Assembly (NCBI RefSeq): GCF_017591425.1
Contig: NW_024465777.1
Span: 1,364,001 to 1,428,000 of the forward strand
Source of the DNA: Ochotona curzoniae
Lineage: Eukaryota; Chordata; Mammalia; Lagomorpha; Ochotonidae
Direction of reading: 5' to 3'
Length of the DNA: 64,000 nt
Below, one piece after another: positions 12,681 to 24,500 of this stretch. How positions within the stretch are numbered: the first letter of the stretch is position 1; every line of letters begins with the position of its first letter. The notes beneath the pieces were generated by a model that had not been told where the DNA came from, searched no databases, and saw only the letters and a list, made by a program, of their open reading frames with translations. Position numbers and translations under genes: made by a program.

Positions 12681-13119
12681 TCCTTCCCCCAGAGACCTCA
12701 CTGGAAACTCCTCTCTCAAGGTCATATTGAAATGCATTGAGTGACATTGACAGCCTGACCCTGTGCTCCCTGTAGGCTCCCTCCTGCCCCTTCTTGAGGC
12801 AGAAGAGACTAAGTAATCTCACCTCTCCCACGTACGTCCACCCTCGCTGTGCAACCTGGGGCAAGACACTCAACCCTTCTGATGCTGGGGGTTCCATGTA
12901 ACCCCCACCCAGCCACAGGAGCTCACCCTGCTGTCTGAGGCCTCTCTAGCTCCCCCTTCTGATTTCCTGGGCAAAGAACGACTTTCCCACAAAGTCCCAC
13001 GGATGGAGAGGGACCAGGCCCATGGAACTCTCCCTGGGGATTCAAAGGACAGAATCAAGTGACTTGGCCAAGGTCACATGGCACATGGGTGTCCCATGCT
13101 ACACCACTGCCACAGCAAA

Positions 13120-13290
13120 GCATTCCAAAGCAGGCGAAAGTTTAGCCTTTTGGCCCTTGTTTGGGTTTTTTTTTTTTCTTTTCTGTTTTTATTCCTTTCT
13201 CTTTGAAACAAGACAGCACTTTGGGGCTCTTGGAGACTCCTTTGTTGTCCTTTTAAACAAAAACTACGCAAACTCAGTCTAGGAGACCCC
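13120..13290. promoter_or_regulatory. Candidate conserved non-coding element with SOX-type sites
   Basis: Repeat-free block with cattcc at about 13119, then 'tcctttgttgtcctttt' near 13240. The latter holds two head-to-tail SOX-like words (on the minus strand, an ACAAAGG and an adjacent ACAA). A long pyrimidine tract lies at 13165-13200. It is not an obvious repeat. Confidence 0.25.
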
Positions 13291-14546
13291 AAAGACAGCG
13301 CCAATGGCACCTCAGCATCCTCCCTCCACCCCAACCCCTGGGAGCCAGAGGCTGCCTCCCCGGAGTCCCCAGCGGCTGGCACCACAGCATGGAAGGGCCC
13401 CGCGGGGGACTTGCTGGACCAGCTGCTACATAAACAGCCAGCGACTTCAGACAGACTGGAAAATCAGGCACCACTTCAAAGGCGCAGTGACAGGCGGCAA
13501 CGGTGGTGGGAGCACAGAGGTGGCCTCCCCTGACAGCCAGCCCCGAGCAGGAGGCTGGACTCACTGCTGTGTTCTCATGAAGAAGCGGTGACAGAAGGAC
13601 AGGCACGGCCTTCCCCACCGGGAAGGAGCTGGTACAATATTTGCCAACCTGGCAGCTCCGGGTAGGGGGGTGCATAGACCTGCTGTGGATAGGGGATAGC
13701 AGAGCATCATAGAGCTGGGGGGTCTGGCCAGCCAGATCCAACCCTCTCCAGCCACGCTGCACCTGCAGAGCTGCAGCCCCGGGTTGGGGCCGGGAGCCTA
13801 GGCTGCCCCCAGGTCCTGCCATGTGCTACGTGCCAGGCAGTGTGTAGGCACAATGAAGCTTAGAGACAGAAAGCTGAGCACACAGATCCTACGGATGTGG
13901 CTGGGAGCCCCTCCAGAAAGGGGGGAGCAAAAGTGTTCACGTAGGAGCATGTGTACACGCTTGCTGTGCGTACAACATGCGCTGTGTGTACGCGTCTTGC
14001 TGCATGTGCGCATGCGTGCTCATTATGCATGGCTGTGTGCTTGCAGTCACAAGTCTGCATCTTCAGCAGCTCCCCCTGTGCTCTCACAGCATGCTAGGAC
14101 GAGCCCGGGTTCACTCCTCCATCCTTACACCCTTCTCCCTCTCCAACGTTCCCAACTTCCCTCTGCCGTCGCCCTACTCTCCTCCTCAACTAGAAGGGGA
14201 CCTTCACTCTCAGGCTGTGTCAACTCAGAACTCTCACACCTGCCCCTCTTTGAGGCTCAGTTTCTCTGTCTGTGAAATGGAAACACAGGCACATGAGGCA
14301 TGAAGCTTGTATCTGGTACAGCCAGCCCCCACCTACACACATCTTTCCCTCTCCTATCCCTAGCTCCTTCCCAACCTCTTTCTGTGCCTCTGTTTCCCCA
14401 GCAGGGAAAGGGGGACTGCTGCTCATCCTGAGACTAATGGGCCACAGCAGGAAAGGCCCCAGCAGCCTCCCACCCATGGAGATCCCAGCAGCCTCAGGCT
14501 TCACCGTCAGGCGCATCAGCCTAGCAGTTGTTGCTTAGTGAGAATG

Positions 14547-14571
14547 GTGTGTGTGTGTGTGTGTGTGTGTG
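14547..14571 (+). repeat. (GT)n microsatellite
   Basis: About 12 uninterrupted GT units. Confidence 0.9.
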
Positions 14572-15034
14572 CAAGCACTAACCTGCAGTATTCAATGGAA
14601 GGACATTTTACATCCACACGCACCCCACAGACCCCCACTACAGCCACAGGGAGAGCATTTCCAGCAGCCCTGACCCCACCCTGCTATTCTGACGACCAAC
14701 ACAGCCAAAGCTGTAATGTAGAAAGCCAAGTTCAGCTGCACTGCAGAGAGTAGACTGAATGGACAAGAGGAGAGGGGGCATGCTGATGGAGTTGGGGCAT
14801 GCCGAAGTGGAGATGCTGTGGGGGAGCCTGCGCATAAGGTGGAGATATGGAAGATGCTCGCTGTCAGAGAAGGCGCCAGGCCTGGAGTCTCTGAAGACTC
14901 CTTCTTTACGCACCTCCTGCAACCGAGGGGAGGGCCCTGTGGCTGACGGTCACCTGCGCCTAGGGCCTCTGGGCTGGGCCAGCCCAGTAGAGCCAAGACA
15001 GCCCTTTGATGTGACAGAGATGGAGACACACACA

Positions 15035-15215
15035 CACCCGACAATTAATTAATTGTGACTTTCACCGCACAGCGGCTGCTTTCTATTGATCTCCGCCCGT
15101 CTGGAGTGAGAGAGACAATTAGCAGGGAGCATGGAGGCGGTAGCTAATTACCCACAGAATGAAAATCGTGCCTTTCAATTTATTAAACTTTTATCATCAA
15201 AATAACCTGGTCACT
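15035..15215. promoter_or_regulatory. Candidate homeodomain-rich enhancer
   Basis: Contains the perfect 16-bp palindrome acaattaattaattgt at 15041-15056, a further gacaattagc at about 15113 and tagctaattacc at about 15140, then 'tttcaatttattaaacttttatc'. TAAT cores at this density in a repeat-free island are typical of deeply conserved developmental enhancers. EPHA8 or EPHB2 would be the natural targets. This is inference from composition and motifs. Confidence 0.4.
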
Positions 15216-15659
15216 CGCTCCTGCCAGGAAACAAAGGGGGGCGCTGTGGAGCAGCGCCTCCTTTCCCACAGTAGTCAGACCCTTGCAGATGCTGAAAGCC
15301 TCAGGAAGTCACAAGGGACCTCACTGCCCAGGAGGACCCCTCAGGCCCTCATGCCCAGGTGGGGGGAAGTTGCAGAGCTGGGGGAAGGGTTGCCTCAGAG
15401 TCAGCAATGGCCTCTAGGGAAGATGGTGTGCAGATGGCATGAAACCAGGCAAAGGCCCCCAAGGAAGCCCCAGATGCCCAGCGTTGCCCAACCTAAGCTA
15501 CCAAGACTACCAGAGACTACCAGGTGTGGCCCCTCAGCTGACCAGGGCCGTCTGAGTGCCACCAGGGTCACAGCATCCTACAGCCAAGCCCTGTGGGGCC
15601 TCCTAGTGTCTCTACCACCCACTCCTCAAGAGCACCTGCCAGGGAAGGACTGTCATTCC

Positions 15660-15991
15660 CGTTGTTGTTTGTTTGTTTGTTTAGACTTGTTTCTGTTGGA
15701 AAGACAGATTAACAGAGAGAGAAGGAGAGCCAGAGAGAAGGATCTGCCATTTGCTGGTTCATTCCCCAGATGGCCACAACAGCCGGAGCAGAGCCGATCC
15801 AAAGCCGGGAGTCAAAGGCTTCTTCTGGGTCTCTTACATGGTTACAGGGTCCCAAGGCTTTGGGTCACCCTCTACTGCTTTCACAGGCCATACGCAGGGA
15901 AATGGAGGGGGCCAGGACATGAACCAGTGTTCCTAGGGAATCCCGGCATTTGCAGTGGGAAGGTTAGCTAATTGAGCCATCACACCAGGTC
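15660..15991 (-). mobile_element. CSINE, full length
   Basis: Inverted copy with a (GTTT)n-type tail at 15661-15682 and a complete head ending 'gagccatcacaccaggtc'. Exact 10-bp target duplication ctgtcattcc at 15650-15659 and 15992-16001. Confidence 0.92.
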
Positions 15992-16001
15992 CTGTCATTC
16001 C

Positions 16002-16095
16002 AGTTTTGTGGATGTGGAGACCAAGACTCAGAAAGCCAAGACTAGTATCTCAAGGCCACGCACAAGCCCAGGCACTGACTGCTTTTAGTCTCATA
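16002..16095 (-). mobile_element. MIR-like fragment
   Basis: 'gtggatgtggagaccaagactcagaaagc' followed by an aaggccacgcac word, a diverged inverted MIR core. Confidence 0.4.
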
Positions 16096-16950
16096 GTGTG
16101 CAGCCTGGGGCGAGTGATTTCACCACCCAACAGGCCGGGATGAGTGGACAGGATGAGTGCCCAACCACTTACACCGTCACCTACTGCCCACATTAACAGA
16201 AAGTTGGATCAGAAATGGGGCATCTGGGACTCAGACTGATGCTTGGATGTGGGGGTTTCACTCACCCCAGATACCATCCCAATGTCGGAACTCTGCTTGG
16301 CCATACTACTGCCATCAGCAATGGGGAAACTGAAATTGTAGGACGGGCACAGTGGATGGGCTGGGGGGGCACTCTACCCAGTACTGTTACACCCCATAAA
16401 AACATCTCCCTCTAAGAGCAGACTCTTGCTGGATATTTGGGGTTTCCTGAGCAAATCACCCACCTGTAGAACTGGACACCCACAGACCTGCTGGGGGACA
16501 GATGCTTCATCATCAATGCCATCCCAGGAGTGTCCCCACCTCCCCACTAGGTGAATGGGACAGTGCCTGTTAGAAATGAAGAGACTCTGAGCTGGGCCTT
16601 GAACCAGCAACCCAGGCTCCCAAGCCGGTGTCCTTAGCAGGGGCCTTAGCTAAGGACTTGACCCCAGCCTAGCTCCAGGAGTGCCTTGGAACCATGCCTG
16701 TTGCCCAGGCTGCCCCAGAGTCAACCCCACTGGCCTTTGCTTCCCCTCCTCCCAGCCAGGATCCACTTGCTCCGGGAAAGAAAGATTCATCCCACAACCT
16801 CCACTCCATCCTTCCTATTGCTCTTCCCTACTCAAGCCTAGAAGCTGGACCCCAGACAGGGCTGCTCCAAAGCCCCTGTCCCAGAGAAGAAGAGCTCAAT
16901 CAGGGCCACTGTCCTGCTTTCTCCCCATGTCCTCACCCCAAGGCCTCTGT

Positions 16951-17022
16951 TGGGCTGCTCCGCTTCCAGTGTAACTCCCTGCTAGTGTGCCTGAGAAAGC
17001 AGCGGAGGATGGCCTAAGCTCC
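16951..17022 (+). mobile_element. CSINE fragment
   Basis: 'gggctgctccgcttccag' and 'gtgcctgagaaagcagcggagg' match the middle of the element only. Confidence 0.6.
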
Positions 17023-17496
17023 AGGGCAGCAGCCGCAGTGCAGTCTCCCAGGAACCAAGGTCTATCCTCTTGGGTTTCCCACAGTGACACTCACTGGTCC
17101 AAGGCACGTCCATCACCAGAAAGATGGATGAAAACAGTGTGCCCTCTCTTCCCTGGAACCCCACCATACCTCGGCAAGGAAGGCAGGTGGCAGAGCACGG
17201 GTCAGCCTTGAACACATCAAGCCGAGGGAAAGGAGACAAGCCAACAGGACAAACGCTGCATGATCCCACCCAGGCCCAGAGTCGTCCTGGATGCAGAGGC
17301 AGGGGCATGGTGCTCAGGGGCCAGTGGCACAGGGAGGCGCCCTCACGTCATGGGTGCCACACAGCCCAATGGAGAACACTCCAGAGAGGGATGCTAATGA
17401 TGTGTAGCAATGGTACTGTGTAGCAAACGCACTGAGCAGGCACACACCATGATGCTCAACTTTTAGTTAAATGTGAAATGTTTTGAAGCATATCAA

Positions 17497-17600
17497 GCTA
17501 CTCCTCCACTTGCAAGTGCTAGCATCCCATATGGACATTGGTTCAAATCCCAGCTCAAACCCCATCCCAGGATGTGTACAAGTGGGAGCTGGGCACACAC
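17497..17600 (+). mobile_element. CSINE head fragment
   Basis: 'gctagcatcccatatggac...ggttcaaatcccagc' is the tRNA-like head and B-box. The body is lost. Confidence 0.55.
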
Positions 17601-17904
17601 TTCATAATCTCTCCTGGAAGATAGCGACATTGTATTTTATTTTGAAATTGAGCTGTAGGGATAAAATTTATGTGCTGTGAAATGTACACACTTCAATATC
17701 ATATTTGATGCGTTTTACAAATTATACACTCATGACACCAACACCTCAGCCAAGATGTCACTGTCTTTATCACTGAGGACAGCTGTGTCCCTTTTCCTTG
17801 GACCCTCCTCCCTGCAAGGGGCACACCTTCGGTGCCAATGGAGACCTCCCTGGGGACGCCCACATTTCATACCCAAGCAGAGGAGGTGGGGGGCTCTGCC
17901 TCCA

Positions 17905-18075
17905 CTTCTGGTGCAGCTGCCTGCACACCCTGGGACGTCTGTCACCCATGTGGGAGACCTGGATCAAGTTCCAGACCCCCTGGCTTAGGCTGTTTCAGGG
18001 GAATCTGGAATGAAAACCAGTGAGTACATGAGCTCTGCTTCCATCTCTGCCTTTCCAACTAAAATGAAATAATTT
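17905..18075 (+). mobile_element. CSINE 3' fragment
   Basis: 'acccatgtgggagacctggatc' and the tail 'ctgcctttccaactaaaatgaaat' identify the second half of an old copy. It may belong with the head fragment 300 bp upstream. Confidence 0.6.
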
Positions 18076-18699
18076 TTGAGATAAATACTTGTATAGGAGA
18101 GTCACAGGGTGGGAGCAACGCTTGAGTCAAGGTTTTAACGAGGCACTCACTCACTTGTAAGGTCAATTCTGCACTTAGACCATCTTGAGAGTCAGTGCCT
18201 CCTTAAATTTGATGCGCTGGAGACCTCACCTTCCTCACAAAGTCCTAGTTCAGATGATCAGACCCCCACAGGACTTTTGGGGGGTCGGGGTAGGAGCAGG
18301 CTGACCTAAATGGCTGAGCGGTGAGCCCCTCAGGGGCAGGGCTTTCCCTGGGAATCCTATGGGAATACCTTCATTCTATAAGAGTTCCTACCTGCAGAAC
18401 ACCCACCACCCAAGTGCTAGGTTTGGGAAGGTTCAAGAAGGTGAAGCCATTGGCCAGGGTCACTGGTGAGGCCCTGCTCCAGCACACTGTGTTCAAATTC
18501 AAAGCCCGTTTCTCCCTCAGTCTCCTCTGTCTAATGCATAGCAGATGGCAGGTGTGCTGGGATCCTGCAGGTGAGCCCGGCTCTAGCACCACGCCGGCCT
18601 CCAAGCTCCACCCTCTTGCAGATAGGGTGGACAAGGCTGCTCCCCCACCCCTTGCAACCTTGGGCCACAGCCAGCACTTCCTGCCCTGACAGCCCTTCC

Positions 18700-18870
18700 C
18701 AGGAGCACTGAGGGGCTCATTTGCATACTCTAGGTTCATTTGCATACTACTTAGGAAAAGCCTTCCCTTTTCCCACCTGCAGCCAACTCCAGGCTGATTA
18801 GTTCTTCCCCACCGAAGAGAGTTAATTACTCTCCCGTGTAGAGCGGGTGTTTATTTGTAATCAGCAGAGG
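18700..18870. promoter_or_regulatory. Candidate regulatory island with paired octamers
   Basis: Two ATTTGCAT octamers, at 18719-18726 and 18738-18745 (19 bp start to start, inside a repeated ttcatttgcatact-like word), then agttaattactctc at about 18819 and tttatttgtaatcagc at about 18850. The octamer is the POU (OCT) binding site. No repeat family explains the block. Confidence 0.35.
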
Positions 18871-19924
18871 GTGGCAGGAGGGGACAGAGGGGGCAGAAGC
18901 AGCTGTCACCAGCCCAAATTCCAGAGTTAGGAAAATGAGAAAACAGGGGGTGGGTGCTGAGCTTGATGCCTGACTGGGCCCGCCCAATCCATGCAGTCCT
19001 GGGACCCTGTGTGCGCTGGGCTGTGTGGGGCGAGGCTGCCTGGCCACGGGCTTAGGGCGTGTAGGACAGAGGCCCACGGCCAGCTGCTGGCAAAGGCGAA
19101 CCTTGCTGAGACTCCAGATCCCGAAAGAAGCCCAAGCTAGGATGCTTCCAGAGAACTGTGGGGTGGAGGAGGGGCGGGGGTGACAGCAATACCCCATGGG
19201 GAGCCAAAGTCCCTTCTCAGAGGTAAGATCCGTGCCTGAATGCTAGGCTGGACCTGACCCAGCCCCTGGGGAGACTGAGTGACCTTTCCTCCTTCCCTCC
19301 AGCCCCCCTCACCCCGTCCCAGCAAGCCTGGCCTTGAGGCCCCCATCCAGGGCCTTGCACCTGCTTCTCAGGGGCTCAAAGATTTCATCCAAGCTTCCGG
19401 GGTAAGCTCAGCCATCACGCCAAGGTTGGAGGGACCTGACCACAGTCATGGCTCCAGAACGAGACTGGGCCAGCAGCAGCCTGAGAAGCCCACTGCCCCT
19501 TCACAAACTCAGAAGCTCCAGGCACCCCTCCCCACAGCCCCCCTCCCTGCCCTGTTCCTATGCAACAGGTGGTAGGCAGCCCAGCTCGCCCAGGTGACTG
19601 AACACAGGAACCACAGTTCTGGCCTGATGTTCCCATCTGTCTACAGAACCGGAGGCTGAGACCCAGGACGTCGGTCTGTGCGGGGGCACTCGATTCTGGG
19701 GCGAGAACTAAAGTCCTCTGCCCACGACGGCCCCTCTGACTGCTTGCCCTGGCTGTGCTGTTGGGGAGCTGGGCTGGGGTTCATGGCCAGCTCTGGGAAG
19801 CAGTGCTTTCTGTCCCAAAGGGGCTCAGGGACCAGGGAACCTCCCTGGCCCCACCCCTCCACACCTGACAGCCTTGAGGGCAGAGCCAACAGAGCTGGGG
19901 CCGTGCCCCTTGCCAGGTGCCAGG

Positions 19925-20136
19925 TAAAACACAAAAGGAATAATTGCCTTAGTATAACTCCTGGAGAGGGGAATACTGTCCAAAAATTCATGGAAAATTC
20001 ATTTTATGAAAATCTGTGTGTGTGTGGATTTCAAACATTTTTACACCAAAATTATTCCATTTTCCATGAGCTTTCTGAAGCCTCCTCATGTCTCCCACGC
20101 ATGCTGTTATTTAGCTGAAATTCAGATTGAGTTGGG
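19925..20136 (+). repeat. Interspersed repeat, second copy of the 2120-2262 family
   Basis: 'tttttacaccaaaattattcc' and 'ttttccatgagctttctgaagcctcctc...cacgcat' align with 2120-2240 on the same strand. It continues across the SINE insertion at 20151-20478 into 'atttttatttgctaaacccagcaaccc'. Possibly an old L1 3' end. Confidence 0.5.
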
Positions 20137-20150
20137 CATCCTGGATTTTT

Positions 20151-20478
20151 TTTTAAGCTTTATTTACTTTTATTGGAAAGTCAGATATACAGAGAGGAGG
20201 AGAGACAGAGAGGAAAATCTTCCGTCCGATGATTCACTCCCCAAGTGAGCGCAACAGCCAGAGCTGAGCCAATTCGAAGCCAGGAGCCAGGAACTCTTCC
20301 AGGATCTCCCACGTGGGTGCAGGGTCCCAAGGCTTTGGGCCATCCTCAACAGCTTTCCCAGGCCACAAGCAGGGAGCTGGATGGGAAGCGGGGCTGCCGG
20401 GATTAGAACCGGTGCCCATATGGGATCCTGGTGCATTCAAGACAAGGACTTTAGCTACCAGGCTACTGAGCCAGGCCC
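20151..20478 (-). mobile_element. CSINE, young, full length
   Basis: Inverted copy with the young features 'gatattacagagaggagg'-like tail-proximal region and 'gggattagaaccggtgcccatatggg' head. Flanked by catcctggattttt (20137-20150) and catcctagattttt (20479-20492), one mismatch in 14. Confidence 0.92.
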
Positions 20479-20579
20479 CATCCTAGATTTTTATTTGCTA
20501 AACCCAGCAACCCTTAGGCCAGGGAACAGGTTATTATGCTTCTTCAGCTTCAGGTGTTTCTTTGAAAATGAGCTAGTGA

Positions 20580-20745
20580 GGCCAGCCTTGTGGCGTAGCC
20601 GATTAAACCACCATCTGTAATACCAGCATCCTAAATCAGAGCACCAGTCACAGCCCGATTGCCTTCTGATCCAGCTCCCTGCCAACGTGCCTGGGAAAGC
20701 TGCAGAGGATGACCCAAGTGCCGGGTCCCTGCACCCACCCGTGAG
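20580..20745 (+). mobile_element. CSINE, 3'-truncated
   Basis: Starts 'gaggccagccttgtggcgtagcc' and ends after 'ccgggtccctgcaccc'. The TC-rich tail is missing. Confidence 0.75.
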
Positions 20746-20957
20746 TAGTAAATCTTAGAAGAAAATCTGTGTGTAACTGTGTTAACTGAATGAAAGCAAG
20801 TATGTAAGCTACCTGGGCACGGGGCAGGAAAGCGAGTGGAGATGGTACCCACTGCCACTGAGCGGTCTCCTGGCCCAACCCATTTGATCTGCTCTTTTCA
20901 ACCCATCAGCCGGCTGCCCCAGAAAGGTGCCCGCTGTGTGCCTGCTGTGTCAGAAAA

Positions 20958-21045
20958 GTGACTCCACCCTTGACTGGCTGTGTAACCTTGAGTCAGTTCC
21001 TCACCCTCTCTGAGCCTCCTTTAAAAGGGTTCCTTCATAGCGCCC
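20958..21045 (+). mobile_element. MIR fragment
   Basis: 'gactggctgtgtaaccttgagtcag' and 'ctctctgagcctcc' are the direct MIR core. Confidence 0.55.
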
Positions 21046-22576
21046 CCACCTGAGGGTTTGTGATGACCAGGAAGGGCAGTGCCTCCAGCATCCAATGTGG
21101 AACGCAGAACGCAATACAGAAGGCAGCTGCTCAGGCTGGGAGCATCTTGCAAATACGCCTAGGTGCGGCTTCAGCCTCTACGCACCGGCAAGAGGGCCAT
21201 GTGGATCCCAAGGACCGCAGTGGCTACAGGGAGGTTCAGGCGCCATGCTTTGGGTCCCTAGAGGAGCTCCGGGCCTCTGCCCGCAGGGCTTTCTCTGGCC
21301 ACTTGTCCGTGATCCCAAGCCTCGGGTAGTCCCAACCCCCGGGGAGAGGGGAAGGGGAAAGGGGGGCCTCCTCCCCTCTCCCCGGGGGGCCGCACTTCCT
21401 CCCTGCTGATCCCATTGCCAGCTTGGTTTGTTTTCCAAACTTTCTCCTAATCCTTCTAATCTTCCCCCAGCTCACTTGCCCACAAAGCTGCGAGATGCAT
21501 TTACGCAGTGGTACTTCCTCCTGGCACTGGCGCTGGCTCCATAGGAGCTGCTAGGACACATCTCCAGGTGGGGCCCCAGGACTGGAGGAGTTGGGGAGGG
21601 GGCTTCATCTCTAACTATTTTTCTTCACATTCCTCTGAGACTTTTGTTTTGATTTGTCTTCTTTTTACTTGTCCTTTTCAAACTTCTCCTCAGCGTGCTG
21701 GTCCCTGAGTGGCAGGTGGGGTGAGAAGAGGGGAGATGGGGTCTTGGCTTCGTGTCCAGCTCATCCCCCTTGGTTTCTAGGCAAGGACTGGAGCCCCAGA
21801 CCCGGGAGGGGATGCCTGCCAATCACACAGCAGACAGGACACACAGGCTCTGAACTGGGGGCCGCCTCATCCTGCTCCAATGGAGCTGCTGACAATTCCT
21901 CGACTTTCAGAGGACCATGCCAACAAGGGCTTCGATCTGCAAGCAAAAAAAGGGGGCTTGAGGGTGTGCAGCAGCCCCCTCCCATCGTGGCAGCAGTCTC
22001 TCCCCTCCAGCCATCACACCCCTTCAACTTACTGGGTGACAAGGACGGGAGTGGAGGAAAGACCACAGAGCCCGGAGGAGGAAGATGAAACAGCGCATGT
22101 CCCGAGGGAAGGGCACGAAGCAGGCATGGGGAGGAGAGAGTGGCTGAGGCTAAGGATCTGGGGCTGTCTGTGGGGGAGTGAGGGACGTGGGCTGAGGGAG
22201 AAAGAGAGAGCAGAGGACTGGGGTGGACGCCATACCCCTGCATGACGTGTGGGCCTGGGCACAGGGCTTGTGTGACAATGCTGGTCATTAGAGTGACCCA
22301 CCGGGGGAGAGTGGACAGACAAGATATGAGTCTCTCTCTGCAAATTAAACAAGTGACCATCTCGTGCAGATGTGGATGCAGAGTCGGTCTCCCCAGCACG
22401 TTCTTGCATGGAAAGAAACCAGGAGAAGGAGCATGATTCCATTCACCTGAGTTCAAGGCAGGCAGCGGGGCTACAGCCACGGAATGGGAAACCCTGGCTA
22501 CTTAGGGGCGGGGGAGATCTGCGGACCTGAGGTGGGGGGACACCTCCTGCTGGGATGATGGGCCTGATCTGCTCTC

Positions 22577-22598
22577 CACCCACCCACCCACCCACCCT
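22577..22598 (+). repeat. (CCCA)n short tandem repeat
   Basis: Five uninterrupted ccca units. Confidence 0.85.
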
Positions 22599-22789
22599 GC
22601 CATGGGACAGGCTGCGTGCCTGCGTCTGCAAGCAGCGGGACCCACACTTGGCATCTGTGCAGTTTACCGCATGCAAATGACACGTCAATGGCTCTTGACG
22701 GAAAAAAAAAAAAAAAGCCAGCAGCAGAGAGTGGCGTTATCCACACATGTGACTTTCCGCACTTTGCCCAATACGCTTCAGACAGAGTG

Positions 22790-23870
22790 AGAGAGAGGCC
22801 TGGAAACAGCTATTTAAATTAGGCAAGGGATATTGCCGGTCCCTCTGGGCCCTGCAGGAACCTCTTTCTAAAATGATCTCGGACAGGGACACCTGCTCCC
22901 GGGAGCTTCTCTCTGTCTAAACATCCCACCAGGGGTGTGACTCCAGTCTTTAAAGATTCCGTCCCTTTGTGTGCATGGGGTGGGGCCAGCCTTACTCCGC
23001 CAAGGAAGAGGAAATCTGCCCTGATCTCAAGCACCAGGCCGTACAGGACCACTGGGAAAGGTGCATAGGGGCCCCGCCTTGCGTCCCTGGAATTATTTTC
23101 CAACGGTGAGCTTGGCTGTTGGCAACACGGGCTGCGTGGGTTGTTTCCTGGATGCCGACTCTGGCAGGAGAGGTGATTCCACCATGGACTTTGAGTGAGG
23201 CCAGCGTTAGGTTCATGGCTTTCTTCCAGCCTCAGGCTTTACTCCGGAGAGAAAGGAGAACGCGGCCCCTGTGGTGAGAGAGTCGCGGGGTGGCTGCTGA
23301 TTCATTTTCTTTCCACCTTAATGCTGTTAACATTACTCCTGTCGCCTTTTATTTCTGGGGAAGTGTTTCCGGCTTGTCACAGCCACAGAAGTAAAAGCGC
23401 CAACACTTGGAAGAAAGCTAACAGATAGCCGGTGTCCTTTCCAAGTCACACTCCAGCCCTCCTGACGGTCATCTCCCACTCCGGGGACTGACTGATTATT
23501 TACTATTGATTAGGGCCCGGACTCTGCAAAGATAGCTGCTAACTGGTAGGAACCGGATAAGGTGCAAATTATTTTTTGTCTGGCCGAGATGCAAATGATT
23601 TCTTTCCAGTAGGGAAGACAACTCGGAGCTTGCGATTTTATTGCCTTATAGAACATTAACCAGTTTTGTATCTAACTTAGCAATCTCATGAATATTCCAC
23701 AATCTTCTTGCCGTTTCTACCGCCCTGCTCTCTCCTCTCCGTGGATGATTCTTCTTCGTTTTTTTTCCATCTCATTGAACCAGCTTTGTTAGTCTGCTTC
23801 ACTAATAAGCTGCAAAAAAGAAAAATAAAGCCCCTTACCGCCCCGGCACATTCTCACTCTATTTTGGTGA
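22790..23870. promoter_or_regulatory. Repeat-free, enhancer-like block
   Basis: About 1.1 kb without recognisable SINE, MIR or L2, the longest such stretch in the window. Notable points are an octamer ATGCAAAT at 23589-23596 (another at 22671-22678), ttgattag at about 23504, 'gtgcaaattattttttgtc' at about 23561, 'ctaataagctgc' at about 23800, and 'tatagaacattaacc' at about 23648. AT-rich and free of simple repeats, it looks conserved. It lies 1.3 kb upstream of the likely C1QA promoter, so it may serve either the C1q genes or the Eph neighbours. No coding frame with family features was found in it. Confidence 0.35.
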
Positions 23871-24005
23871 GAACCGGGGGTGGATACTTCTTGAACTGTG
23901 CTGGAAGAAGCTCAGCATAATGTCTGCTCTCTCCTTGGGCCAACCCCACGTCCTCTCTGGGCCACGCTGGGCCAGTCTTACAGACTCTGGTCTTTAGTTG
24001 TTGCT

Positions 24006-24310
24006 AAGTTTACTCATTTTTATTTATTTCAAAGTGACACTGAGAGAGAGGAGGATCTTCCACTGATCCACTCCTCAAACACCTCCAACAGCTGGGCCTG
24101 GGACTGGCTAAAGACAAGTGCCTGCAACTCCACCACCTGGTCTCCCACAAAGGAGGCAGGGACCCACGTACTGGAGTCATCCGCTGCTGCCTCCAGGGGC
24201 ATTAGCAGGGAACTGCATCTTAAGGGCACAGTCCCAGGATGGGAAGTGGTGCTCTGAGAAGGGGAGGCGGGCACTACAAGCGGTGCCTTAATCCACTACC
24301 CATAGACTGA
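24006..24310 (-). mobile_element. CSINE, old
   Basis: Inverted, from 'tttttatttatttcaaagtgacac' to 'gccttaatccactacc'. Several indels relative to young copies. Confidence 0.75.
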
Positions 24311-24500
24311 CCCTTGTGGCCCCGATAGCCATGTTTTAGCTCCTTTTGCAGGGAGGCAACACCCACAGGATACAAAGAAGAGAGATGCTGGGTGGGACTG
24401 TGTGGGGCCACGCCCACTTCTTCCTCCCCCTGTTCCTTCCATTTGGGAATTAACAGCTATGCTTCTGCTGCACCTGCAACAGTTCCCCCCCAACCCTGCC

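Noticed and set aside
15159..15971. 270-codon open frame on the plus strand
   Set aside because: It begins in the homeodomain-rich island and ends inside an inverted CSINE. No domain, signal or conserved pattern.
21761..22480. 239-codon open frame on the minus strand
   Set aside because: Proline/serine/leucine-rich product of GC-rich sequence; no splice context or recognisable domain.
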